Shown here: positions 1-9,330 of the stretch, in pieces
Layout of the letters: the number at the start of each line of letters is the position of its first letter
Numbering within the stretch: the first letter of the stretch is position 1
Source: Gammaproteobacteria bacterium
GTDB lineage: Bacteria; Pseudomonadota; Gammaproteobacteria; RBG-16-57-12
NCBI GenBank assembly: GCA_021647245.1
Contig: JAKIVC010000027.1
Span: 1-41,993, forward strand
DNA: 41,993 nucleotides
Direction: 5' to 3'
Notes under the pieces: model-generated
Databases searched by the model: none
The model's input: the letters and a program-made list of their open reading frames with translations, nothing else
Told to the model about the DNA's origin: nothing
Made by a program: the position numbers and the translations under genes

Positions 1-148
1 AGAGTGAATTAAATCCAAGTTTATCCAGAAATTTGATGACAGGAATCAATCCAGCTTTACTGGTCATGTTTTTCCCTGTTTTCTGAAAATGAATTTTTGC
101 TGGCTTTGTGCGTGCCTTGCTGGGGGGTTTTCTGGTATGCTTACTCAT
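1..148 (-). CDS. IS1380-like transposase, N-terminal part (runs off window edge)
   Basis: Reading the minus strand from an ATG at 148 gives 49 codons without a stop before the window edge. The N-terminus is Lys/Arg-rich (MSKHTRKPPSKARTK). It is followed by TSKAGLIPVIKFLDKLGF, which resembles the conserved start of IS1380-family (DDE_Tnp_1_4) transposases, where a 'T-S/A-x-G-L' turn precedes a helical segment. The catalytic DDE residues would lie outside the window, so intactness cannot be judged. The family call rests on recall of this short N-terminal pattern. I did not identify a terminal inverted repeat between this start and dapA with any certainty. Confidence 0.55.
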   Translation of the reverse strand, partial: MSKHTRKPPSKARTKPAKIHFQKTGKNMTSKAGLIPVIKFLDKLGFNSL

Positions 149-484
149 GAAAATGGTGACTCATCGGTTGTGGTTAAATGCAATTAACTGATTGATGAGT
201 TTACCATTTTCTTTCATTGCTGTTATCTACTTGCAGGATTTAGGTTTGAGTCTATTCCTCACGCTTGCGGAGTGACCCGCTTCTAGTTGTGGGTGCAAAG
301 CTCTTACAGTAAAAAATATTAGTTGTTCCTAGTGGTTTGGCGGTTGTCTTTTGTTTTGTTGTAAAATCAACAGCTTGTGCGGTTGGTTCGTTTCTATTTC
401 GGGATTTAGGTTTCAAGCACAGCTTGAGTTATTTCGCGCCCCCCCGTAAAATCGCCCCCTTTGACTCTTTTTGCGGAGATCGAC
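149..484. other. Intergenic region between transposase start and dapA
   Basis: About 336 bases with no convincing gene. It should contain the outer end of the IS element, the transposase promoter and the dapA promoter, but no clean -35/-10 pair or IS end could be fixed. An A/T-rich segment near 310-370 contains a TAAAAT hexamer at 362-367 that might serve as a -10 for dapA. No good -35 lies at the right distance. A purine-rich ribosome binding site (GGAG, 475-478) sits six bases before the dapA ATG. Confidence 0.4.
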
Positions 485-1363
485 ATGTTTCACGGTAGTA
501 TGGTGGCACTGGTAACCCCGATGCATGCGGATGGCAGCATCGATTTTGAGGGGTTGGCTCGATTGGTTGAGTTCCACATAGAGAACAAAACCGATGCCAT
601 TGTTTCGGTTGGCACAACGGGCGAGTCGGCAACACTCAGTGAAGAGGAGCACACCCGTGTCGTTCGTCACACGGTGGAGCTGGTGAAGGGGCGCATTCCG
701 GTGATTGCCGGTAGTGGCTCAAACTGTACCCGCGAAGCGACTGCCTTGACTCAGGCGGCTATGGAGGCGGGTGCCGATGCTTGTCTGCTGGTGACACCTT
801 ATTATATTAAACCCACGCAAGAGGGGCTCTACCAGCACTATAAGTCGATAGCTGAGGCGGTCGCTATTCCACAAATTCTTTATAATGTACCGGGGAGAAC
901 GGCGGTGGATCTGTTGCCAGAGACGGTTGCCCGGCTTGCTGAAATTCCAAATATTGTCGGTATTAAAGAAGCGACGGGTGATTTGCAGCGCGCTAAAGAT
1001 ATTTTAGCGTTGTGTGGTGAAAAGCTGGATCTCTACAGTGGCGATGATCTTACCAGTCGTGAGTTTATTTTGCTGGGCGGTAAGGGCGCGATATCGGTAA
1101 CGGCAAATGTTGCGCCTGGGTTGATGCATGATATGTGTGCGGCGGCCCTGGCGGGTGATCTGCCTGCGGCGGAAGAGCTGGATGGTTCGCTGGTGGGGCT
1201 GCATGAAAATCTGTTTCTAGAGGCGAACCCGATTCCCGTAAAGTGGGCTGTAGCACGTATTGGTTTGATTGAGTCGGCTATTCGCCTGCCACTGACGACG
1301 CTTTCTGAACAGCACCATAACAGCGTGGCAGGTGCGATGTGCCAAGCCGGAGTATGTATATGA
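485..1363 (+). CDS. dapA: 4-hydroxy-tetrahydrodipicolinate synthase
   Basis: Condenses pyruvate with aspartate semialdehyde, the first committed step of the lysine/diaminopimelate branch; cytosolic TIM-barrel enzyme. The 292-residue product has the same length as the E. coli enzyme, and its key residues fall at the same numbers: Thr44-Thr45 in VGTTGES, Tyr107, Tyr133, Arg138, and the Schiff-base Lys161 in GIKEATGD. An upstream in-frame start at 461 exists. The ATG at 485 (MFHGSMVALVTP) matches family N-termini and has GGAG six bases upstream. The stop overlaps the bamC start by four bases (ATGA), so the two are probably translationally coupled. The dapA-bamC pairing is standard in gammaproteobacteria. 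Confidence 0.97.
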   Translation: MFHGSMVALVTPMHADGSIDFEGLARLVEFHIENKTDAIVSVGTTGESATLSEEEHTRVVRHTVELVKGRIPVIAGSGSNCTREATALTQAAMEAGADACLLVTPYYIKPTQEGLYQHYKSIAEAVAIPQILYNVPGRTAVDLLPETVARLAEIPNIVGIKEATGDLQRAKDILALCGEKLDLYSGDDLTSREFILLGGKGAISVTANVAPGLMHDMCAAALAGDLPAAEELDGSLVGLHENLFLEANPIPVKWAVARIGLIESAIRLPLTTLSEQHHNSVAGAMCQAGVCI

Positions 1364-2385
1364 GTCATCGTTATTTCTTGCTTGGCTTGGCGCTGCTGAT
1401 CTCTGTAACGCTAAGCGGTTGCTCAAATTACTCAGCAAGCCATGAGTATTACAAGGCACGCCCTGAGGCCAAGTTGGAGATTCCTCCTGGTTTAGACCGC
1501 CCGATAGAGCGGTTGGATATGACCCTGCCTACGGTGGCTGACAGCACCACAACCTATTCCAGCTATAGTGGTGATTGCAAGCAAGATCCGTCGACGCTGA
1601 ATATGGTCGCTCAGCAAGATCTTTCTGTGGTGCGTGAAGGTGATTTCATCTGGCTTCACGCCAACACCAACCCAGAGCAGTTATGGGGCCCAACACGCTC
1701 CTTTTTAAAGAAAAAAGGCTTTGGCATCGCCCGTGAGGACGATGAGTTGGGTATATTGGAGAGTGATTGGTTTGAGTATCAGGAGGATGGCCACTCTTTG
1801 CGTGACAAGTATCGGCTACGCTTTGAATTTGGAAAAACGGCGGGCAGTAGTGAAATTTATTTGAGCCTTCGCAGTGAGCGCTTGTCGGGAGGTGAGTGGC
1901 AGCCCCGTGAAACAGATGTAGAGCTTGAAATTGAGATGCTGAAGCGCTTGGCGCTCTATCTGGGCGATAGTGAGGTTGAATTTTCAGAAGTGCCAACGGC
2001 AGAAACTGAGGTGGCCCTTCATGACCGGGGTAAAAAAGGCGGTTTGAGTCTGGTTGTCAATCATGGTTTTGATGAGGCGTGGCGGCGCACTATTCGGGCG
2101 ATTGAAAAAGGTGGCCATGCTGTAGAGGAGCGATTAATCAACCAACGCTTCCTGATCGCTCGTTTTGACGATAAAAGTGAAGCCGCGAAAGCACGCCAGA
2201 GTTCATGGATGGGCAGTGTGCTGACACCGTCTGATAAACATGCTGTGGGGCGTTACCGTATCGAGTTTTTCATTCGAGGTGAAAACAGCACTGAGGTTCA
2301 AATTCAGAATCTGCAAGGCAAAGTGACCTCAAGTGAGCGTGCGAAAAAAGTTATCGCTGAGTTGGAGCAGGCACTCAGTGAATAG
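1360..2385 (+). CDS. bamC: Outer membrane assembly lipoprotein BamC (NlpB)
   Basis: Lipoprotein subunit of the BAM complex that inserts beta-barrel proteins into the outer membrane. The 341-residue product starts with a short signal peptide and a lipobox ending LSGC, so Cys would be lipidated. The next part (KLEIPPGLDRP) matches the flexible N-terminal BamC segment that contacts BamD. Two helix-grip-like domains follow, the second containing the typical GRYRIEFFI strand. The chosen ATG overlaps the dapA stop as ATGA. A more upstream in-frame start would overlap dapA further and lengthen the signal peptide unnaturally. Identity rests on the lipobox, the pattern of the mature N-terminus and the dapA-bamC-MBL-purC context. 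Confidence 0.9.
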   Translation: MSHRYFLLGLALLISVTLSGCSNYSASHEYYKARPEAKLEIPPGLDRPIERLDMTLPTVADSTTTYSSYSGDCKQDPSTLNMVAQQDLSVVREGDFIWLHANTNPEQLWGPTRSFLKKKGFGIAREDDELGILESDWFEYQEDGHSLRDKYRLRFEFGKTAGSSEIYLSLRSERLSGGEWQPRETDVELEIEMLKRLALYLGDSEVEFSEVPTAETEVALHDRGKKGGLSLVVNHGFDEAWRRTIRAIEKGGHAVEERLINQRFLIARFDDKSEAAKARQSSWMGSVLTPSDKHAVGRYRIEFFIRGENSTEVQIQNLQGKVTSSERAKKVIAELEQALSE

Positions 2386-2394
2386 TGGCTATTA

Positions 2395-3156
2395 ATGCGA
2401 TTTGCTTATCTGGGTAGCGGCAGTGGTGGAAATGGTTTTTTAGTCGAGCAGGGTAACACTTGCCTGCTGGTTGACTGTGGATTTTCGGCAAAAGAGTGTG
2501 AGCGTCGCTTGGCTATACTGGGGAAAACAGCCAGCCAGCTAGCCGGCATTCTGGTAACACACGAGCATGGTGATCATATCAACGGTGTGGGGCGCTTGGC
2601 ACGCAAGCACAACCTGCATGTGTGGTTGAGTGCCGGTACGCTTCGAGCCGAACGTACGGGTGAGCTGCCTACCTTCTGTTTGATGAATACCCACCAAGTA
2701 TTATCCATCGGCGATCTGGAGATAAACCCATTCCCGGTTCCCCATGATGCGCACGAGCCGTGTCAGTTTACCTTCTCAAATGGTGCGGAAAAGCTGGGTT
2801 TAGCCACTGACTTTGGTTGTGAAACCCCTCATGTTATTGAGCAGCTGAGTGGCTGTGATGCGCTGGTGCTGGAGTGTAATCATGATCTGGCGATGCTGTT
2901 GAATGGTGAGTATCCAGCCTATTTAAAGCGTCGGGTGAGTGGTGATCATGGCCATTTGAGTAATCAACAAGCGGCAAACTTGTTAGCACAGTTGGATAAC
3001 TCGAGGCTCCAGCACATTGTTGCTGCGCACCTGAGTGAAAAGCACAATACACCACAGTTGGCTCGCAACGCTTTGAGCGACGTTTTGAACTGCCAGCCAG
3101 AGTGGATATCTGTTGCGGAGCAACAGCAAGGCCTGGCTTGGCGAGAGGTCGCTTGA
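2395..3156 (+). CDS. Metallo-beta-lactamase-fold hydrolase, WalJ/YycJ-like
   Basis: A 253-residue metallo-beta-lactamase-fold protein. The metal-binding motif THEHGDHINGVG begins near residue 54, a second acidic/His site is near LATDFG, and a late His lies in AAHLSEKHNTP. The start MRFAYLGSGSGGNGFLV is typical of the YycJ/WalJ group, members of which have been linked to nuclease activity in DNA metabolism. The substrate here is unknown. It follows bamC by nine bases and is probably cotranscribed with dapA-bamC and purC, an arrangement also seen in Pseudomonas-type genomes. No signal peptide is visible, so it is cytosolic. Confidence 0.88.
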   Translation: MRFAYLGSGSGGNGFLVEQGNTCLLVDCGFSAKECERRLAILGKTASQLAGILVTHEHGDHINGVGRLARKHNLHVWLSAGTLRAERTGELPTFCLMNTHQVLSIGDLEINPFPVPHDAHEPCQFTFSNGAEKLGLATDFGCETPHVIEQLSGCDALVLECNHDLAMLLNGEYPAYLKRRVSGDHGHLSNQQAANLLAQLDNSRLQHIVAAHLSEKHNTPQLARNALSDVLNCQPEWISVAEQQQGLAWREVA

Positions 3157-3272
3157 CTTCATCTATCTCGAAAATTGCACCCATAGAGCGACGGTTACTG
3201 CGCTCTCTGAAACAAGTCAGCACAACTCCCGCTCAGCCTAAATCTAACCAGACTTATTCAGCGCTTCTTTGA
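3153..3272 (+). CDS. Possible 39-residue basic peptide between WalJ-like gene and purC
   Basis: A TTG codon overlaps the preceding stop (TTGA) and has a GAGAGG ribosome-binding-like sequence four bases upstream. It opens a 39-codon frame that ends at 3270-3272, inside the purC ribosome binding site. The predicted peptide ([18 protein letters not shown] then a Ser/Thr/Gln-rich tail) has no recognisable domain. Overlap on both sides would fit translational coupling. A 120-base frame with a TTG start can equally arise by chance, so this is only a candidate. Confidence 0.25.
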   Translation: MTSSISKIAPIERRLLRSLKQVSTTPAQPKSNQTYSALL

Positions 3273-3280
3273 GGAATACC

Positions 3281-4012
3281 ATGCAAAAAACCACCGAACT
3301 CTACGCCGGAAAAGCTAAGTCAGTTTATAATACTGATCACCCTGATTATCTGATTATGTCGTTCCGTAACGATACGTCTGCCTTTGATGGTGAAAAAATT
3401 GAACAGCTTGAGCGAAAAGGTGAGGTTAACAATAAGTTTAACCACTTTATTATGCAGAAGTTGGAAGCCGCAGGAGTTCCGACACAAGTGGAATCACTGC
3501 TTTCAGATACCGAATCGGTGGTGAAGCGTTTAGAGATGATCCCGGTTGAGTGTGTGGTGCGTAATATTTCGGCGGGTAGCCTCTGTCGTCGTCTGGGTGT
3601 AGAGGAGGGGTTGGATTTGCAGCCGCCTACCTTTGAGCTATTTCTCAAAAATGATGCGTTGCACGATCCCATGTTGAACGAGTCGCTGGCGATAACGTTT
3701 GGTTGGGCAACACAAGCGCAGTTGACAAAAATGAGAGAGCTGACCCTCACGGTAAATAAAGTGTTGAGCACGCTTTTTGATGATGCCGGTATGTTGCTGG
3801 TGGATTACAAGCTGGAGTTTGGCCTGTTTAAAGGGGAGATTACGTTGGGGGATGAGTTCTCCCCTGATGGTTGTCGTTTGTGGGACAAAGAGAGCCGCGA
3901 AAAGTTGGATAAAGATCGCTTTCGTCAAGGCTTGGGCGGCGTTGTTGAAGCCTATCTTGAGGTTGCCAGTCGCCTGGGTATTGATATGGGGCCTGTTGAG
4001 CGCTCAAGCTGA
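3281..4012 (+). CDS. purC: Phosphoribosylaminoimidazole-succinocarboxamide synthase (SAICAR synthetase)
   Basis: ATP-dependent ligation of aspartate to CAIR in purine biosynthesis; cytosolic. The 243-residue protein begins [16 protein letters not shown], the nucleotide-binding strand and loop of SAICAR synthetases. It contains [12 protein letters not shown], the signature [12 protein letters not shown] and the later LVDYKLEFG and [12 protein letters not shown] motifs, which include Asp residues that bind metal and aspartate. The ATG at 3281 is chosen over one at 3269 because GAGG (3271-3274) lies at proper spacing and the protein aligns from MQKTTELY. It is the last gene of the dapA-bamC-MBL-purC cluster. 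Confidence 0.96.
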   Translation: MQKTTELYAGKAKSVYNTDHPDYLIMSFRNDTSAFDGEKIEQLERKGEVNNKFNHFIMQKLEAAGVPTQVESLLSDTESVVKRLEMIPVECVVRNISAGSLCRRLGVEEGLDLQPPTFELFLKNDALHDPMLNESLAITFGWATQAQLTKMRELTLTVNKVLSTLFDDAGMLLVDYKLEFGLFKGEITLGDEFSPDGCRLWDKESREKLDKDRFRQGLGGVVEAYLEVASRLGIDMGPVERSS

Positions 4013-4037
4013 GAGATGATTTAAAATGAGTTGTTAA

Positions 4038-4061
4038 CCCAGATGATTTGCTGAGTCTGGG
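4038..4061. terminator. Terminator-like hairpin between convergent purC and HDOD gene
   Basis: CCCAGA (4038-4043) pairs with TCTGGG (4056-4061), with further AA/TT pairing possible outside. It lies in the 60-base gap between two converging genes. There is no strong T-run on either strand, so it may be a weak or bidirectional stop signal. Confidence 0.4.
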
Positions 4062-4072
4062 GGTTGCCAGTA

Positions 4073-4933
4073 TCAGGCGCGGAAGAAGTGCAGAATATCT
4101 CTAATTTCGCTGGCAGCTTGTTTAAGGGTATTAACGCTCTCTTCGGGTGTTAATTTCAAAGTTTTGAACGCGGATATCTCTCCCCAGTTTACTTTGCTAC
4201 GTGGGCCACAGACGGTGACGGTGCTGTGCAGGTTAGCCACCGTAACCACATCAATCAGTTCAGGCGTGTTGGCCGACTCTCGGCCAAGGTTTTCATGTTC
4301 TGCTGCAGTTAAAATGAAGGCTTCCGGGAATTTCCAGATTTCAAGAATACGTTTGCCGATAATCGTATGCGTCTCTTTGAGCGCTTCATCCAGTGCATCG
4401 GGGTCGTTGATTATTTCGGGGAATTGCAGTGCGTGCTCCAAAATTGGGAGTACCCCAATATCATGAATAAGTCCTGCTAACATTGCCTCATCAGGCTTTA
4501 GGAAAGTGTGGTTGCGAGCCAGTACATAGCTGAGTGCAGCCACTTGTGTGTTGTGTTTCCAAAGGCGTGAGGTGCGTTGGCGTAGCAAGGGTGATTTGGG
4601 GCGGTGAGACTGCTCAACCAACATTACGGTGACTAAACTTCTCACTAGGGATTGGCCCATACGGATGATAGCGGTGTTCAGGTCTTCGATAGGATCCTGA
4701 CCACGAAATATCGGGCTGTTGGCTACTTGAATGATGCGCGCCGAAATGGCGGCATCCATGCCCAGTGCCTTGGCGATGTCGGTAACGCTGGCTTGTGGGT
4801 TGTTAAGCAGCTTATGTACTTTCAGCGCAACATCAGGAAGGACAGGGAGTACCAGTGAGTTGGTTTCTAAGTCTTTTAGCAGGCTGTCAATAAATTCAAC
4901 GGTGGTGCTCACGGTATTTCCTTTTTTGTCCAT
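4073..4933 (-). CDS. HDOD-domain protein
   Basis: A 286-residue protein made almost entirely of an HDOD domain. Recognisable stretches are LPVLPDVALKVHKLLNNP near residue 30, LGMDAAISARIIQVANSP, the AIIRMGQSLVRSLV helix, and a retained GLIHDIGV that keeps an HD pair. HDOD proteins are thought to act in signalling or stress regulation; catalytic activity is generally not shown. The ATG at 4933 has a poor ribosome binding site. A GTG at 4912 preceded by AAGGAA gives MSTTVEFIDSLLKDLE and may be the true start. It is transcribed in the same direction as ygfZ, which lies 30 bases upstream, and may share its transcript. Confidence 0.85.
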   Translation of the reverse strand: MDKKGNTVSTTVEFIDSLLKDLETNSLVLPVLPDVALKVHKLLNNPQASVTDIAKALGMDAAISARIIQVANSPIFRGQDPIEDLNTAIIRMGQSLVRSLVTVMLVEQSHRPKSPLLRQRTSRLWKHNTQVAALSYVLARNHTFLKPDEAMLAGLIHDIGVLPILEHALQFPEIINDPDALDEALKETHTIIGKRILEIWKFPEAFILTAAEHENLGRESANTPELIDVVTVANLHSTVTVCGPRSKVNWGEISAFKTLKLTPEESVNTLKQAASEIRDILHFFRA

Positions 4934-4963
4934 GATGGGTGGCGAAGGTGATTGTTTCTGTTG

Positions 4964-6013
4964 CTAGGCAGATTCATCGGACTCTTGGTAAGGAAGTTTA
5001 CCTATTTTGATCGATACGCCATCGGGTGAGCCGAGTACCAGCCCGTCCATTTTGGCATCAGTGATGCGTAATACTGCCAGCAGCTCGTACCCCTGGTCTG
5101 CTGAGAGTTGGCACTCAACGACTTTTCCTGCAACTTCGCCACTCTGGCTATTAAAAATTTCATCACCCGGCTGGGGTGCTGTATCGCTGTCAATGTGGGC
5201 CAGGTACATCTGGCGTTTTAACTTCCCCAGGTATTGCGAGCGAGCAACAATTTCTTGGCCGGGGTAGCAACCTTTGGTGAAACTGAGAGCACCTATTTTG
5301 TGCATGTTTATCATCTGTGGCACAAAAGCTTCGCTGACGGCTTGTCCAATATTGGGGAGACCATTGAGAATGTCATGCAGCTGCCACTGGTAGCTGCCCA
5401 CCGGTGCCGCCTGAACATTGAGGCGCTGCCAGGCCATTTTAATTGCTTCGAATTCGCCGATTAACTCAAAGCGGGTGGGTGTGCCAGGCAGGCGAATGAT
5501 GGTTACTTCCTGCTGCTGGACGACATCATTGGCTTGTGTGGGCAGTTGTGATGAGACCATGCCAAGCTCCTGCTCAATGGTGGGGCCACAACAACCGATG
5601 CGTACAAAGCTATTACTGGCATCAAGGATGTCGACGTTAGACATCATCTTGTACATCTGTAACCGTTTCGATACCCCTTCAATCTGGTCCATGGGAAGTT
5701 GAAGGTAGTAGCTGTCACCGCGCATGAAGATGCGAAAGTTGGCAATAACACGCCCTTTAGCACTACAGATGGCACTGAGTTGACTGGTGTTGCTATCGAC
5801 CTCTCGAATGTCATTACAAAACAGATTTTGCATGAAAGTGGTGGCATCTTCGCCATGAATGGCAATCAGTCCGAATTGACTGAGATCCATTATTGTATTG
5901 CCAGCAGTGGATACTCGGGATTCACGTTCGGGGTTGCCAAAATGTTCAACGGCAATATCGTTAAAAACCGCACCAGCATCGCGCTCAAGGTACTCTTTCC
6001 AGTTATCTTTCAT
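4964..6013 (-). CDS. ygfZ: tRNA-modifying / Fe-S maintenance protein YgfZ (GcvT-like)
   Basis: Folate-binding GcvT-like protein needed for efficient function or repair of some Fe-S enzymes, including the tRNA methylthiotransferase MiaB. The 349-residue product has the diagnostic KGCYPGQE motif (within FTKGCYPGQEIVARSQ) carrying the essential Cys. Its N-terminal half matches the T-protein-like folate domain (LSQFGLIAIHGEDATTFMQN, then AICSAKGRVIANFRIF). It is divergent from the succinate dehydrogenase operon, separated by about 116 bases, which fits the common ygfZ-sdhE neighbourhood in gammaproteobacteria. No ideal ribosome binding site precedes the ATG at 6013. Confidence 0.93.
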   Translation of the reverse strand: MKDNWKEYLERDAGAVFNDIAVEHFGNPERESRVSTAGNTIMDLSQFGLIAIHGEDATTFMQNLFCNDIREVDSNTSQLSAICSAKGRVIANFRIFMRGDSYYLQLPMDQIEGVSKRLQMYKMMSNVDILDASNSFVRIGCCGPTIEQELGMVSSQLPTQANDVVQQQEVTIIRLPGTPTRFELIGEFEAIKMAWQRLNVQAAPVGSYQWQLHDILNGLPNIGQAVSEAFVPQMINMHKIGALSFTKGCYPGQEIVARSQYLGKLKRQMYLAHIDSDTAPQPGDEIFNSQSGEVAGKVVECQLSADQGYELLAVLRITDAKMDGLVLGSPDGVSIKIGKLPYQESDESA

Positions 6014-6129
6014 ATATGTTGTGCCTGTTGAGATAATTTAATGTGGACAAAATTCAGTGGTGTGATACTACTATATTTACTTGTCTGGACGGGTGTGGCA
6101 AGGCAATTCTAATAACAAGTCATTAAATT

Positions 6130-6513
6130 ATGAATAAAAAAAATCAGCGGCCAGTTTTTCTGAACTTAACTAAGATCAGCTTGCCCGTCACAGGTGTTGT
6201 CTCAATTTTCCATCGCCTCTCCGGCCTCTTTCTAGCGCTCTCTATTCCGCTGCTGATCTACCTGTTTGATCTATCGTTACGAAATGCTCAGGGCTTTGCC
6301 GAGGCGCAGCAGCTGCTGCAATCGCCACTGTTGAAACTGCTGCTCACAGTAGGGGCCTGGGCGTTGGCCCACCATCTTGTGGCGGGTGTACGATTTTTAT
6401 TGATCGACCTTGATATCGGGGTGCTGAAAATAGCCGCCCACAGGAGTGCATGGATAACCCATGGGCTAACGACATTAATTCTATTACTGGCAATCGTGGT
6501 GATCTGGTTATGA
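6130..6513 (+). CDS. sdhC: Succinate dehydrogenase cytochrome b556 subunit
   Basis: Membrane anchor of respiratory complex II, with three membrane segments, binding heme b and ubiquinone together with SdhD. The 127-residue sequence begins with the SdhC signature RPVFLNLTKISLPVTGVVSI. It has the quinone-site His28-Arg29-x-Ser31-Gly motif and His81-His82, one of which should be the axial heme ligand in the HHLVAGVRFLLID segment. It opens the sdhCDABE operon and overlaps sdhD by four bases. A promoter must lie in the 6014-6129 gap shared with divergent ygfZ, but I could not pick one confidently. Confidence 0.95.
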   Translation: MNKKNQRPVFLNLTKISLPVTGVVSIFHRLSGLFLALSIPLLIYLFDLSLRNAQGFAEAQQLLQSPLLKLLLTVGAWALAHHLVAGVRFLLIDLDIGVLKIAAHRSAWITHGLTTLILLLAIVVIWL

Positions 6514-6851
6514 GATGGGGCTTAGGTGGTTTTAGACCGTGGCTTTTTCAGCGTGTAAGTGCGGTTTACATGTTGGGGTTTTTGCTGTTTTTTATGCTGG
6601 CAATTTTCGGTTGCCCCCCTTCCGATTATCAAGCGTGGCGTGCGTGGTTTGCTCATCCAGTCATGTGGATGGCGACAGCGATGTTCTTTGTCGGCCTCTT
6701 TCTCCATGTCTGGATTGGCCTGCGAGATGTCATTCTCGATTATCTCCACAGCGTGCCTGTTCGCCTGCTTGTTTTAGTTGGCTTGGGTATTTTTTTGATC
6801 AGCCTGATCCTGTGGGTCTTTAAGGCTCTCTTTACAGTGGTTTTATTATGA
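6510..6851 (+). CDS. sdhD: Succinate dehydrogenase hydrophobic membrane anchor subunit
   Basis: Second membrane anchor of complex II. The 113-residue protein has three hydrophobic helices and the motif FQRVSAVYM near residue 13. His66 lies in [16 protein letters not shown], followed by the Asp77-Tyr78 pair at the ubiquinone site. An in-frame ATG at 6450 would overlap sdhC by 64 bases. The ATG at 6510 instead overlaps the sdhC stop as ATGA and gives the usual length of about 115 residues, so it is preferred. It also ends with an ATGA overlap into sdhA. Confidence 0.94.
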   Translation: MRWGLGGFRPWLFQRVSAVYMLGFLLFFMLAIFGCPPSDYQAWRAWFAHPVMWMATAMFFVGLFLHVWIGLRDVILDYLHSVPVRLLVLVGLGIFLISLILWVFKALFTVVLL

Positions 6852-8611
6852 GTGTGGCAAGAAGAAAGTTCGATACGCTGGTGATTGGTTCAGGTGGCGG
6901 TGGTCTGCGTGCGGCATTGCAACTGGCAAAGGCAGACGCTAACGTGGCGGTGGTCTCCAAGGTGTTTCCAACGCGCTCACACACGGTAGCTGCACAAGGT
7001 GGTATTAACGCTGCACTGGCCAATGTAGTGCCGGATAACTGGCATTGGCATATGTATGACACCATCAAGGGGAGTGATTACCTGGGTGATCAGGATGCGA
7101 TTGAGTATATGTGTCGAGCGGCATCTCATTTAGTGGTCGAGCTGGAGCATGCCGGTGTTCCCTTTTCGCGGCTGGATAATGGAAAAATTTATCAACGCCC
7201 TTTCGGCGGGCAGAGCCAGAACTTTGGCGGCGCCCAGGCGGCACGCACCTGTGCAGCGGCGGATCGAACCGGGCATGCTATGTTGCACACCCTTTATCAG
7301 CAAAATATCCAAGCTAAAACCCACTTTTTTGATGAATATTTTGCGATTGATCTGATTCGTGATGAAAAGGGCGCGGTGCTGGGTGCCGTTGTTCTGGAGA
7401 TCGAAACGGGAGAGCCACTGATTATCGAGGCTAAAACAACTCTACTGGCCACCGGTGGAGCCGGGCAGATTTTTCGTACCAATACTAATGCGCGCATTAA
7501 TACCGGCGATGGCCTTGGAATGGCCTTGCGGGCGGGCATTCCTCTGCAAGATATGGAGTTTTTCCAGTTCCACCCTACCGGCATTGCGGGAAAGGGAATG
7601 CTGATCACCGAAGGTGCGCGGGGTGAGGGGGGCTATCTGCTGAATAAAGAGGGCGAGCGCTTTATGGAGCGGTATGCGCCGCATGCCAAAGATCTGGCTT
7701 CGCGGGATGTGGTGAGTCGTGCTATTTACACCGAAGTTAAAGAGGGGCGTGGTTGTGGCCCTAAGGGTGACCATGTTTTATTGAAACTGGATCACTTGGG
7801 AGAAGAGGTGGTTCAAAAACGTCTTCCAGGCATTCGCCAAACGGTGAAAACATTCCTCCACATCGACCCCGCCTATGAGGCGATTCCTATCTATCCGACC
7901 GCTCACTACACCATGGGTGGCATTCCGACCAATCGACATGGCCAAGTGGTGGTGCCGATGGCCAATACTTCGGAAGAGCAGGTGACAGGGCTTTATGCGG
8001 CGGGTGAGTGCGCCTGTGTTTCGGTGCATGGGGCAAACCGTTTGGGTGGTAATTCGCTGTTGGATATCGTGGTTTTCGGGCGGGCTGCAGGCAATCACAT
8101 CATTAAATACCTTAAAGAGAACCGCCAGCACCGCCCGTTGGATATGGCGAGTGTTGATCGGGCACTGGCGCGCCTTGCGCGTTGGAATCTAGAGGGTGAA
8201 GGTGAGTCGGTGCAAACACTGAAAGCGGAACTGCAAAAGACCATGGAGGAGTATTGCGGAGTCTTCAGGAATCAGGAGATTCTTGATCAAGGTATTGAGC
8301 GCGTTAAAGATATTCGCCAACGGCTGCAAAATGTACGTTTACAGGATCATAGCCAAATCTTTAATACGGCACGTATTGAGGCCCTTGAACTAGAGAATCT
8401 TGTTGAAGTTGCGTTGGCGACGGTGGTTTCGGCGGCCAATCGCAAGGAGAGCCGTGGAGCACACTCGCGCACTGATTATCCTGAACGTGATGATGTGCAC
8501 TGGTTAAAGCATAGTCTCTGTTTTACCACTGACCTGCGGCTGGAGTATAAACCTGTGCGTATGAAGCCGCTCACCGTCGACTCTTTTCCACCTAAGCCAC
8601 GGGTCTATTGA
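6848..8611 (+). CDS. sdhA: Succinate dehydrogenase flavoprotein subunit
   Basis: Catalytic subunit of complex II that oxidises succinate to fumarate on the cytoplasmic face of the inner membrane. The 587 residues start with a Rossmann GSGGGG loop. His45 in [12 protein letters not shown] is the covalent FAD attachment site, at the same number as in E. coli. Further signatures are [22 protein letters not shown], the [13 protein letters not shown] active-site loop, and the C-terminal [18 protein letters not shown]. It overlaps sdhD by four bases and is followed 26 bases later by sdhB. Its flavinylation should depend on the sdhE product encoded in the same operon. Confidence 0.98.
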   Translation: MSVARRKFDTLVIGSGGGGLRAALQLAKADANVAVVSKVFPTRSHTVAAQGGINAALANVVPDNWHWHMYDTIKGSDYLGDQDAIEYMCRAASHLVVELEHAGVPFSRLDNGKIYQRPFGGQSQNFGGAQAARTCAAADRTGHAMLHTLYQQNIQAKTHFFDEYFAIDLIRDEKGAVLGAVVLEIETGEPLIIEAKTTLLATGGAGQIFRTNTNARINTGDGLGMALRAGIPLQDMEFFQFHPTGIAGKGMLITEGARGEGGYLLNKEGERFMERYAPHAKDLASRDVVSRAIYTEVKEGRGCGPKGDHVLLKLDHLGEEVVQKRLPGIRQTVKTFLHIDPAYEAIPIYPTAHYTMGGIPTNRHGQVVVPMANTSEEQVTGLYAAGECACVSVHGANRLGGNSLLDIVVFGRAAGNHIIKYLKENRQHRPLDMASVDRALARLARWNLEGEGESVQTLKAELQKTMEEYCGVFRNQEILDQGIERVKDIRQRLQNVRLQDHSQIFNTARIEALELENLVEVALATVVSAANRKESRGAHSRTDYPERDDVHWLKHSLCFTTDLRLEYKPVRMKPLTVDSFPPKPRVY

Positions 8612-8637
8612 TCTTCTGAGAATATGATGAGGTAATA

Positions 8638-9330
8638 ATGCGCTTTCTGATTCAACGATTTAACCCGGAAACAGACAAAAAGCCCTATATGCAGGAGTAT
8701 GAGATCGCGGTCACTGCCGATATGATGCTGCTTGATGCGTTTAAGCTGATTAAAGAGCAGGATGAGAGTCTTGCGGTTCGCTACTCTTGTGGTGAAGGTG
8801 TCTGTGGCTCTGATGCGGTTAATATTAATGGCGTTAACGGCCTCTCTTGTATCACCCCGTTAGCTGAATTGAAGGAGCCGGTGACCGTAAATCCGGTGCC
8901 GGGTATGCCCATTATTCGTGATTTAATTGTCGATATGAGTCAGTTTTACCACCAATATCGCGCCGTTAAACCCTACCTTGTTCGTCACGATCCTGAGCCA
9001 GAGATGGAGGTGTTACAGTCACCCGAAGAGCGAGACAAGTTGGATGGCTTATATGAGTGTATCTTGTGTGGCTGCTGCTCTACCGCTTGCCCATCTTTTT
9101 GGTGGAACCCCGACAAATTCAGAGGCCCGGCTGCGCTGTTACAGGCGTGGCGTTTTCTTGCCGATAGCCGAGACCAGGCCACGGCGATGCGCCTGGATGA
9201 GCTGGAAGGCCCCTATCGATTGTTTCGTTGTCACACCATTATGAACTGCATGAATGTTTGTCCAAAACAGCTTAATCCGACTGAGGCGATTGGCAATATT
9301 AAAAAACTGATGTTGAAACACTCCTTATGA
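8638..9330 (+). CDS. sdhB: Succinate dehydrogenase iron-sulfur subunit
   Basis: Transfers electrons from FAD to ubiquinone through three Fe-S clusters. The 230-residue protein shows the plant-type [2Fe-2S] site as Cys51, Cys56, Asp59 and Cys71, with Asp replacing a Cys as in E. coli. The [4Fe-4S] and [3Fe-4S] sites are in CILCGCCSTACP (Cys141-Cys151) and CHTIMNCMNVCP (Cys198-Cys208). A GAGG ribosome binding site precedes the ATG. The stop overlaps sdhE by four bases. Confidence 0.98.
   Translation: MRFLIQRFNPETDKKPYMQEYEIAVTADMMLLDAFKLIKEQDESLAVRYSCGEGVCGSDAVNINGVNGLSCITPLAELKEPVTVNPVPGMPIIRDLIVDMSQFYHQYRAVKPYLVRHDPEPEMEVLQSPEERDKLDGLYECILCGCCSTACPSFWWNPDKFRGPAALLQAWRFLADSRDQATAMRLDELEGPYRLFRCHTIMNCMNVCPKQLNPTEAIGNIKKLMLKHSL

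Noticed and set aside
6014-6129. Specific promoter for sdhC or ygfZ
   Set aside because: Several A/T-rich hexamers occur, but none pair with a -35 at acceptable spacing.
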